A stretch of DNA of 64,000 nucleotides, from positions 47,744-111,743 of the forward strand of contig JAFDGW010000013.1 of assembly GCA_019309115.1 (NCBI GenBank). Reading direction: 5' to 3'. The stretch comes from Deltaproteobacteria bacterium. GTDB taxonomy: Bacteria > Desulfobacterota > Syntrophobacteria > Syntrophobacterales > Thermodesulforhabdaceae. How positions within the stretch are numbered: the first letter of the stretch is position 1; each line of letters starts with the position of its first letter. Shown piece after piece: positions 50,401-55,933 of the stretch. The translations under genes were made by a program, and so were the position numbers. Below the pieces are notes generated by a model that did no database searches, was not told the DNA's origin, and saw only the letters and a program-made list of their open reading frames with translations.

Positions 50401-51064
50401 CGAATACGATAAAAAGCGCATGAGGGTGAGGGAGGTTATCCAGCTCCAGTTCGTTGTCACGGACGAGGCCTCTGCCATCCAGTGGCTCAAGCAGCAGCTT
50501 ACTAAAAAGCCACAAACCTTCCAGGAACTTCAGCCTCAGTTCCTGCGTGAGTTGCACAAGGCAAAACATGAGAAACTTCCCGAGCTCATAGAACTTTTGG
50601 AACAGAACTTTCTCCGCTACGACGGTAAGGGACCGATTCCGGCACAAATCGTATCCTGGCTCAAACAAAGCCAGGAGATGCGAAAGATCATCAAAGAAGA
50701 ACTGGCCTCAGGCCGTGCAACCGAGGAGAACGGGCAGCTCAGCACTCAGCATTCAACACTCATCGCTCGAGCAAAAGACCGCTGGTACGTCCCGGACCCA
50801 AACAGGGCTGCTGACTTGGAGAAGCTCCGCGAGAGGGCCCTGCTGCGCGAGTTCCAGGAGTATGTAGAGCTGGCTTCCAGCCAGCGAAAATTAAAGGTCT
50901 TCCGCCTCGAGGCTGTCCGGGCCGGCTTCAAGAAAGCGTGGCAGGAACGGGACTACGCCACCATTATCGCCGTAGCCCGCAAGATCCCAGAAAATGTGCT
51001 CCAGGAAGACTCCAAGCTCCTTATGTGGTATGACCAGGCACTCACGAGGATGGGAGGCAAATAA
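47453..51064 (+). CDS. pglX: BREX type 3 adenine-specific DNA methyltransferase PglXI with in-frame RAYT domain
   Basis: A 1203-residue protein. Methyltransferase motifs are LSDPPYYTACPNPF (about 124), the SAM-binding FDGFCGTGMTG (about 204) and a later TDPPFGGN (about 765), followed by VLKPGRWMTVEFHNS. It methylates host DNA to mark self and is needed for exclusion. Between GWMYETLH (about 308) and GKINYTVWSDVF (about 498), adjacent in homologues as far as I recall, lie about 190 foreign residues: a REP hairpin, a Y1-transposase (RAYT) domain and an inverted REP hairpin. Two more REP hairpins encode ELASS-type peptides near 600 and 1139, and a heptamer array encodes STQHST near 1096. The frame is unbroken throughout, so the protein may still be made. 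TAATG couples it to the next gene. Confidence 0.88.
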   Translation: MATRGEALNLMRAKSTKKLQGPVECLGMKFDNDEARRDYFLNLLREGLEELHAKLDGVPFTTVEDAVRQMKSVEKWPMGDEERLRELAERMREAHRREPEKDLLQLWKDQVGFPHGEIEDILKLSDPPYYTACPNPFIADFINYYGKPYDPETDNYRREPFAADVSEGKNDPIYNAHSYHTKVPQKAIMRYILHYTEPGDLVFDGFCGTGMTGVAAQLCGNRKAVESLGYVVDNKGVIYEYETDENGKIIWKPFSRLGARHAVLNDLSPAATFIAYNYNTPVDVQAFEREAKRILKEVEEECGWMYETLHVEPASSRLTSAINFEPCDPFQATKVIYRKDNLPHIQVPGATYFITFRTYNHRVLSDPARKIVLDAILFWDEKRWKVFSAVVMPDHVHIVAKPLVRQEDNYWALSEILHSVKSYTANEVNKLEQQSGTRVWQTESYDRIIRDNKELAATLAYVHHNPVKAGLVKKSEDYEWRYVAKELVAAGWKPAPRGKINYTVWSDVFICPECTQEVVFWDAAVDKEAGKVLDDFPCPHCGQWVSKSPANPKREAKKPASQRRPNSSKLERAWVTKYDKAIGQTIRQAKQVPVLINYTVELASSKLRYEKTPDAFDLALIKKIEELDIPYWFPTDAIPQGDKTGEPLRIGITHVHHFYTKRNLWVLAAMFSRSPMNIPILKVWLTSSMIRTTKMYKFTFDRKMGTVMGTLYVPSLWTENSPFKLTRYKIRDFKKVSYGYNLTITETASANMEKTHGGFVGYIFTDPPFGGNLMYSELNFLWEAWLKVFTNNKQEAIENKVQGKGLAEYQQLMTECFKEYYRVLKPGRWMTVEFHNSKNAVWNAIQEALQAAGFVIADVRTLDKRQGSFNQVTQPGAVKQDIIISCYKPSGGLEERFKLTAGTEEGVWDFVRTHLKQLPVFVSKGGKAEIIAERQNYLLFDRMVAFHVQRGVTVPMSAAEFYVGLAQRFPERDGMYFLPEQVAEYDKKRMRVREVIQLQFVVTDEASAIQWLKQQLTKKPQTFQELQPQFLRELHKAKHEKLPELIELLEQNFLRYDGKGPIPAQIVSWLKQSQEMRKIIKEELASGRATEENGQLSTQHSTLIARAKDRWYVPDPNRAADLEKLRERALLREFQEYVELASSQRKLKVFRLEAVRAGFKKAWQERDYATIIAVARKIPENVLQEDSKLLMWYDQALTRMGGK
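48383..48405 (+). repeat. REP hairpin 1
   Basis: GTGG is followed by an 8-bp perfect stem, arm AGCCTGCT, loop TCC and the complementary arm. It encodes part of VEPASSRL in PglX and marks the left edge of the RAYT insert. Confidence 0.85.
48919..48941 (-). repeat. REP hairpin 2 (inverted)
   Basis: On the minus strand GTGG is followed by arm AGCCGGCT, loop TCC and an identical (self-complementary) arm. Read on the plus strand it encodes part of AAGWKPAP in PglX. It marks the right edge of the RAYT insert, in opposite orientation to REP 1. Confidence 0.85.
49250..49272 (+). repeat. REP hairpin 3 (solo)
   Basis: GTGG, arm AGCTTGCT, loop TCC and a fully complementary arm. It encodes VELASSKL within pglX, about 310 bp downstream of the RAYT insert, with no transposase attached. 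Confidence 0.83.
50737..50771 (+). repeat. Heptamer array in pglX, 5 units
   Basis: Five contiguous 7-bp units resembling ACTCAGC (variants GCTCAGC, ATTCAAC, ACTCATC, GCTCGAG). It encodes STQHST-like residues near 1096 of PglX. The unit family is the same as at 52999 and 53173. Confidence 0.8.
50864..50885 (+). repeat. REP hairpin 4 (solo)
   Basis: GTAG, arm AGCTGGCT, loop TCC and a complementary arm AGCCAGC (7-bp stem, the outermost pair lost). It encodes VELASSQ near residue 1139 of PglX. Confidence 0.8.
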
Positions 51065-52086
51065 TGGTGATTACCAGAATAAGCTTAGAAAATTTTACAG
51101 CTTTCAAAGAACTGAAATTTCAGCCAAGCCCGGGAATCAACGTGCTTGTCGGTGCAAATAGTACCGGCAAGACACACCTGATGAAGGTGGCTTATGCTGC
51201 TTGTGACATTAGCAAAACTAAAGCCAATTTCGCCGAGAAATTGATCCGTGTCTTTCTTCCATCAGGACGCGCGCTTGGGCGACTGGTGAAACGCCAAAAG
51301 GGCAGTATTCGCGGAGCTGTGGAAGTGTACCGGAATTCTCTTAAGCTGCGTATTTCGTTCTCTAATCATGCAACTGTTCCTGATTCCGCAACTGTAACTG
51401 GTGCAAAAGATTGGATGGCACATCCGGTCGAGAGTGTCTATATCCCAGCCAAAGAAATGCTCTCGAATGCTCCTGGATTTCGATCTCTCTATGCTCAACG
51501 GGAAGTACATTTTGAGGAAATCTATGCAGATATACTGGATAGAGCTTATCGACCAACACTGCGTGGTCCTGTGGATCCGGAGAGGAAAAAGCTTCTCACA
51601 TATCTGCAAAAGCTCATTGAGGGCAAAGTCGTGATCAAAGAGGAAGAGTTTTTTCTTAGAAACAAGCAAGGAAATCTTGAATTCACCCTGCTTGCCGATG
51701 GCATGCGCAAATTGGGCTTATTATGGCTTCTCATTCAGAACGGAACCCTGCTAAACGGCTCCATTCTATTTTGGGACGAACCCGAAGCCAATCTCAATCC
51801 GAAGCTCTTTGGGCCACTTATTGAAATCTTGCTCCAGTTACAGAGGATGGGCGTTCAAATTTTTTTGGCGACCCATGATTATGTGATCCTGAAAGAGGTC
51901 GATCTTCGGATGAAATCTGAAGACAAGGTTTTGTTTCACTCCTTATATAGGGACAAAAATACAGGAGAGATTAAGTATCTTTCCACGAGTGAGTATCTGA
52001 GAATTCACCCAAACGCGATCGCTGAAACTTTTGCTGATCTGTACAACCGGGAAATCAAGCGCAGCTTTGGAGAGGTTGCAAAATGA
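51064..52086 (+). CDS. OLD/SMC-like AAA ATPase nested in the BREX operon
   Basis: A 340-residue ABC-type ATPase. Walker A is VGANSTGKTHL (about residues 31-41), a signature-like LADGMRKLGLLWLL lies near 212, Walker B is ILFWDEPEANLNP (about 236) and the H-loop is FLATHDYVIL. The region between Walker A and signature is short, as in small OLD/AAA15 ATPases. There is no nuclease (TOPRIM) domain. It starts on the pglX stop (TAATG) and overlaps the next gene by 4 nt (ATGA), so both are translated with the BREX operon. It is not part of the standard BREX type 3 gene set. Probably the sensor half of an ATPase-effector pair. Confidence 0.8.
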   Translation: MVITRISLENFTAFKELKFQPSPGINVLVGANSTGKTHLMKVAYAACDISKTKANFAEKLIRVFLPSGRALGRLVKRQKGSIRGAVEVYRNSLKLRISFSNHATVPDSATVTGAKDWMAHPVESVYIPAKEMLSNAPGFRSLYAQREVHFEEIYADILDRAYRPTLRGPVDPERKKLLTYLQKLIEGKVVIKEEEFFLRNKQGNLEFTLLADGMRKLGLLWLLIQNGTLLNGSILFWDEPEANLNPKLFGPLIEILLQLQRMGVQIFLATHDYVILKEVDLRMKSEDKVLFHSLYRDKNTGEIKYLSTSEYLRIHPNAIAETFADLYNREIKRSFGEVAK

Positions 52087-52589
52087 CGGTTCTGAAGGAA
52101 GGCAATCTCGAGCTTACGCTACCGCCTGGCGTCCGGGGTAGAAGATTTGATGACCACAACCATGGCCTTTCGCATTGCATGAAGGCCGTGGATTTCATTG
52201 TGGAAGAAGCTGACCGTGTTCTTTTTATCGAGTTCAAAGATCCCGATCATCCACATGCTGAGCCGAAGGCCAGGAATGCCTTTCTGAAAGAACTCTTATT
52301 GGGTGGCAAGGATGACGATTTTGTTCGAAAGTACCGGGATTCTTTTCTCTATCGATGGGCTGAGAACGTGGCTGAAAAACCAATATTCTATTACGTGCTC
52401 ATTGCCGCAAGTCAGCTAGATGAGGCCCAGCTATTAGCCAGGACAGACGCACTGAAACGTAAACTTCCGGTGGACGGACCAGAATCTGGGGCATGGAAAC
52501 GACAGATTGTTGCCGGATGTGCTGTATTTAACCTTGATACCTGGAATAAGCATTTGCCTCAATACCCTGTCAAGAGGGTAAATGCGTAA
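52083..52589 (+). CDS. Putative PD-(D/E)XK-type nuclease partner of the ATPase
   Basis: A 168-residue protein I cannot place in a named family. A possible half-nuclease motif is visible: Asp37 in KAVDFIVEE and Glu50-x-Lys52 in VLFIEFKDP, the D...ExK spacing of PD-(D/E)XK enzymes, preceded by conserved-looking histidines (DDHNHGLSH). The remainder is helical. The 4-nt overlap with the ATPase gene argues that the two work together, as in other ATPase-plus-nuclease defence modules. The nuclease assignment is inference from this motif only. Confidence 0.5.
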   Translation: MTVLKEGNLELTLPPGVRGRRFDDHNHGLSHCMKAVDFIVEEADRVLFIEFKDPDHPHAEPKARNAFLKELLLGGKDDDFVRKYRDSFLYRWAENVAEKPIFYYVLIAASQLDEAQLLARTDALKRKLPVDGPESGAWKRQIVAGCAVFNLDTWNKHLPQYPVKRVNA

Positions 52590-52597
52590 AGGAGAAC

Positions 52598-52690
52598 AAT
52601 TGGTACTACAGCCCCGAGCACGGGAAAATCCGCCAGGTCATCAAGACCCAGACGCTTTGGGGTGAGACAAAGACGAGCTTTGAGCATTGA
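52598..52690 (+). pseudogene. Remnant of a second BrxHII-like helicase N-terminus
   Basis: The frame from 52598 reads NWYYSPEHGKIRQVIKTQ then TLWGET and ends at TGA 52688. It parallels the N-terminus of the intact helicase downstream (WVYIPSHHTHGRIIE, then VLWGHE) but is clearly different in sequence, so it is a leftover of a diverged relative and not a duplication of the same gene. It runs into the heptamer array at 52675. Confidence 0.5.
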
Positions 52691-52702
52691 GGGATGAGTA
52701 TG
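52675..52702 (-). repeat. Heptamer array left of the S23-type gene, 4 units
   Basis: Four 7-bp units reading GAGCNTT/GAGGGAT/GAGTATG on the plus strand. Read on the minus strand they belong to the CTCAA-type units found at 52999 and 53173, so this array is inverted relative to the one right of the S23-type gene. Confidence 0.75.
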
Positions 52703-52987
52703 GGAAGAATCGATCGTTTCGAGGATTTAATTACTTGGCAGAAAGCTCGTGAGTTGACGAAGGCAATCTATCAAATCACACAACAGGGAAAGTTTGCCAA
52801 GGTTTTTGGCCTAAGTGACCAGATTCAGCGGGTAGCTGTTTCGGTTATGTCCAACACTGCTGAAGGATTTGAGCGAAATCGACGAAAGGACACATTTGAG
52901 AAATTATTACAGCAAACCGAAGAAGTCGCTCGCATTATCAGCGGCTTACGGGTTTCCGTCGAAAAACAAAGGAATGGTGGAAAGTGA
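52694..52987 (+). CDS. S23-type four-helix-bundle protein, internally shortened
   Basis: A 97-residue protein of the 23S rRNA intervening-sequence (S23/four helix bundle) family: RFEDLITWQKARELTKAIYQIT, DQIQRVAVSVMSNTAEGFER. Full-length members run about 115-130 residues and continue with a stretch such as KEFxxFLxIAKGSxxE; here the chain jumps from RRKDTFE to LLQQTEEVARIISGLR, the normal C-terminal helix, so roughly 30 residues are missing. ATG 52694 or 52700 can start it. Its TGA overlaps the brxHII ATG (TGATG). It lies between inverted heptamer arrays. It may bind RNA or act as a passenger; it is not a BREX component. Confidence 0.75.
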   Translation: MSMGRIDRFEDLITWQKARELTKAIYQITQQGKFAKVFGLSDQIQRVAVSVMSNTAEGFERNRRKDTFEKLLQQTEEVARIISGLRVSVEKQRNGGK

Positions 52988-55887
52988 TGGCGGAAGACGC
53001 TCAACGCTCAACGCCCAACACTCAGTACTCCGTAGGTGATTGGGTTTATATTCCCTCTCATCACACCCACGGCCGTATTATTGAACGATCTGTCCTGTGG
53101 GGACACGAAATTCTCCGTGTCTGGGTGCCGATAAGCGATACTATTATTCGGGTCCGGGTGGACGAAGTTTCAACTCAAAGCTCAATGCTCAACCCTCAGC
53201 ACTTGACCTTCGTGGCCTCTGCAGCTCGAATCGCCGATGCGCTGACTCAGGACGTTCTGCTTGCGCCCATCGAATCGTCCGTCATTCCATTGCCGCATCA
53301 GATTCGTGCCCTTTCCCGTGCCATGAGCGGAGACCGCGTGCGCTATCTCCTGGCGGACGAGGTGGGTCTCGGCAAGACCATCGAGGCTGGTCTCATTATG
53401 CGGGAGCTCAAGCTCCGGGGCTTGGTGCGACGTACTTTGGTAGTTACCCCAAAGGGTCTGGTGTCCCAATGGGTAGCGGAGATGGCTATGCACTTTAATG
53501 AGCAATTTCATCCGATTCTGTCTGAGGATTATCGTAGCCTGAAGCGGATTTTGGCAATACAGAGTGATGCGCTCCGAGGACTGAGGAATGAATATCAGCA
53601 AACAGAAGTAGCCCCCAGCACCGAGTCCCCAGCAATCCGTTCTGCCTCTGTCAATCCTTTTCGAGTTGTTGATCAGGTTATCGTATCCATGGACTCTGTG
53701 AAACCACCGTCCAACAAGCACGGTGAGGCCTGGGAACGTTTCGAGGATCTAATCTCCGCTGGCTGGGACCTGGTCATTGTGGACGAGGCTCATCGCCTGG
53801 GTGGAAGCACAGACCAGGTGGCCCGGTACAAACTCGGCCAAGGGCTGGCCGAAGCCGCACCCTATCTGCTCCTCCTTTCTGCCACCCCGCACCAGGGGAA
53901 GACTGACGCCTTTCACCGCCTGATCTCCCTGCTCGACCCACAGGCCTTCCCTGATGTGAGCAGCGTAACCAGGGATCGAGTACAACCTTATGTCATACGC
54001 ACGGAGAAGCGCCGGGCCATCGACGCGGAGGGTAAGCCGCTTTTCAAACCCCGGCACACGGAGCTGGTGCAGGTTCCCTGGGAGGATCACCATCGGGATC
54101 AGCGGATGCTCTACGAGGCGGTCACCGAATATGTACGCAAGGGCTACAACCAGGCTATTGCTGAGAAGCGTAACTACATCGGATTCCTCATGATTCTGAT
54201 GCAGCGTCTGGTGGCCTCTAGCACCCGCGCCATCAGGACAACTCTTGAGCGTCGTCTGGAGATTCTAAATTCTGAGTTACGGGTTTCGAGTTTATTTGAT
54301 GAACAAGGGATGCTGAACCAGGAACCAGAAACCATTTATGACCTTGATGGGGAAGAACTTCGACAACTGCTTCTGCGCACCAAAGGTCTCCAGAATGAAC
54401 GAGAAGAGGTGACAATCCTTTTAGAAGCTGCAAGACGCTGCGAAAGCCAGGGCCCGGACGTCAAGGCCAAAGCGCTTCTGGACTGGATTTACCGCCTCCA
54501 GGCCGAGGAAGGAGACCCGGACCTCAAGGTTCTGGTATTCACCGACTTCGTTCCAACCCAGGAGATGCTGTATGAGTTCCTGACTGACCGCGGTTTCAAG
54601 GTGGTGTGCCTCAACGGCTCCATGAACATGGAAGAACGTAAACGAGCCCAGGAAGCCTTCGCTAGGGATGCTCGCATCCTCATATCGACGGATGCTGGCG
54701 GTGAAGGGCTTAATCTGCAATTCTGCCATGTGGTCATCAACTATGACATCCCTTGGAACCCGATGCGACTGGAACAACGCATCGGCAGGGTGGACCGCAT
54801 CGGTCAGAACCACACGGTGCGCGCCATCAACTTCGTGCTGGAGGACTCGGTTGAGCATCGTGTCCTCGAGGTCCTGGAGAAAAAACTGGCGGTCATCTTT
54901 GAGGAACTCGGCATCGATAAGACCGGTGACGTACTTGATTCAGCCCAGGCGGAGAAAATCTTTGATGACCTTTATGTGGAAGCTATTCTCAATCCCGATG
55001 GGGTGGAAACCAAAGTTGACGAAGTCGTGCAGAGTATCCAGGAGCAGGCACGGGAGTCCCGAAAGAATGCTTCCTTACTCGGCTCTGCCGGGGATCTGGA
55101 CCCTCGTGAGGCTCAGCGGCTGTTGGCCCACCCTCTCCCGCATTGGGTGGAGCGTATGACGGTAAGCTACTTGAAAGCTCACGGTGGCAAAGTGGAGAGG
55201 AAAAACGGCATCTGGAATCTTACCTGGCCTGACGGTGAACGACTGACCAATGTTGTCTTTACCAGCAAGGAGGCCGAAGAAAAACCTTTGAACCATCATT
55301 TGACTCTGGAAGATTCCAGAGTGCGTGGGTTGGCCATGCGTCTAATTCCTTTTGCTCCGGGACAACCGGTCCCGGTCATCATGCTTCCTGGTCTTGCCCC
55401 GGAAATCAGGGGGTTCTGGTCGCTCTGGCGGATTTCGATCTCGACCACCGATTGGAACCGCCACCGGATCATGCCCTTGTTTCTCAGCGATGAAGGTCGA
55501 GTGTTTGCGCCTACTGCCAGGCACATATGGGATCAACTCCTGGTAACGGAACCCACAATCCTCCGGCATTTAGACATCGAGACCTCCCATCAAGCCTTCG
55601 AGCGACTGCGGGAGGCGGCGGAACAACAGGGGAAGATGATCTACGACGAGCTGGTGCAGGCTCACCAGAGATATCTTGCTCGTGAGCGTGAGAAAGGCGA
55701 GTATGCCTTCGCTGCGCGACGCAGAGCCATCGAGCGCATCGGACTTCCCCAGGTTCGTAACCATCGCCTGCGCATTCTGGAACAGGAGGAAGAACGCTTC
55801 TACGAACAACTCAAGCGTAGAGCCCAGGTCTTGCCGGAAATGATGCCGTTGATTCTTGTTCGCGTGGAAGGAGGTGCCCATGAGTAA
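52987..55887 (+). CDS. brxHII: BREX type 3 SNF2-family helicase BrxHII
   Basis: A 966-residue SF2 helicase. Motif I is ADEVGLGKTIEAGL (about residue 122), motif II VDEAHRLGG (about 263), motif III LLSATPHQGK, then STDAGGEGLNLQ and the motif VI stretch RLEQRIGRVDRIGQ. The C-terminal third is helical. Relative to what I recall of the family, extra sequence lies where 7-bp arrays occur: after the start (residues about 5-16, RSTPNTQY), at about 63-74, about 210-218 and about 426-450; all remain in frame. The start is ATG 52987, overlapping the stop of the S23-type gene. Confidence 0.88.
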   Translation: MAEDAQRSTPNTQYSVGDWVYIPSHHTHGRIIERSVLWGHEILRVWVPISDTIIRVRVDEVSTQSSMLNPQHLTFVASAARIADALTQDVLLAPIESSVIPLPHQIRALSRAMSGDRVRYLLADEVGLGKTIEAGLIMRELKLRGLVRRTLVVTPKGLVSQWVAEMAMHFNEQFHPILSEDYRSLKRILAIQSDALRGLRNEYQQTEVAPSTESPAIRSASVNPFRVVDQVIVSMDSVKPPSNKHGEAWERFEDLISAGWDLVIVDEAHRLGGSTDQVARYKLGQGLAEAAPYLLLLSATPHQGKTDAFHRLISLLDPQAFPDVSSVTRDRVQPYVIRTEKRRAIDAEGKPLFKPRHTELVQVPWEDHHRDQRMLYEAVTEYVRKGYNQAIAEKRNYIGFLMILMQRLVASSTRAIRTTLERRLEILNSELRVSSLFDEQGMLNQEPETIYDLDGEELRQLLLRTKGLQNEREEVTILLEAARRCESQGPDVKAKALLDWIYRLQAEEGDPDLKVLVFTDFVPTQEMLYEFLTDRGFKVVCLNGSMNMEERKRAQEAFARDARILISTDAGGEGLNLQFCHVVINYDIPWNPMRLEQRIGRVDRIGQNHTVRAINFVLEDSVEHRVLEVLEKKLAVIFEELGIDKTGDVLDSAQAEKIFDDLYVEAILNPDGVETKVDEVVQSIQEQARESRKNASLLGSAGDLDPREAQRLLAHPLPHWVERMTVSYLKAHGGKVERKNGIWNLTWPDGERLTNVVFTSKEAEEKPLNHHLTLEDSRVRGLAMRLIPFAPGQPVPVIMLPGLAPEIRGFWSLWRISISTTDWNRHRIMPLFLSDEGRVFAPTARHIWDQLLVTEPTILRHLDIETSHQAFERLREAAEQQGKMIYDELVQAHQRYLAREREKGEYAFAARRRAIERIGLPQVRNHRLRILEQEEERFYEQLKRRAQVLPEMMPLILVRVEGGAHE
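52999..53033 (+). repeat. Heptamer array at the brxHII start, 5 units
   Basis: Five contiguous units of the GCTCAAC type (GCTCAAC twice, then GCCCAAC, ACTCAGT, ACTCCGT). It encodes residues right after the start codon of BrxHII and forms the right flank of the S23-type gene. Confidence 0.85.
53173..53207 (+). repeat. Heptamer array in brxHII, 5 units
   Basis: Five contiguous units (ACTCAAA, GCTCAAT, GCTCAAC and two weaker variants). It encodes STQSSMLNPQHL in BrxHII, between conserved VRVDEVS and FVASAARIADAL. Confidence 0.83.
53612..53639 (+). repeat. Heptamer array in brxHII, 4 units
   Basis: Four units of CCCCCAG type (CCCCCAG, CACCGAG, TCCCCAG, CAATCCG), encoding APSTESPA in the BrxHII region between helicase motifs I and II. 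Confidence 0.65.
54262..54336 (+). repeat. Paired heptamer arrays in brxHII
   Basis: Five units of the ATTCTGA/GTTTCGA type (54262-54296) are followed after about 20 nt by three units of AACCAGA type (54316-54336). The second set resembles the reverse complement of the first (GTTTCTGGTT-like), so the transcript could fold. Residues encoded: NSELRVSSLFDEQGMLNQEP. Confidence 0.65.
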
Positions 55888-55933
55888 ACTCCCAAAGAAA
55901 TCGCTACTGTATCCTTGGGAGGGAAGGAAGTGA
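55880..55933 (+). CDS. 17-codon mini-frame bridging brxHII and the SF1 helicase gene
   Basis: AAGGAGGT at 55868-55875 precedes ATG 55880, which overlaps the last codons of brxHII. The 17 residues are MSKLPKKSLLYPWEGRK, and the TGA overlaps the GTG of the large helicase (GTGA). It could be a coupling peptide, or the beginning of a lost gene onto which the helicase gene was inserted. Confidence 0.4.
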   Translation: MSKLPKKSLLYPWEGRK

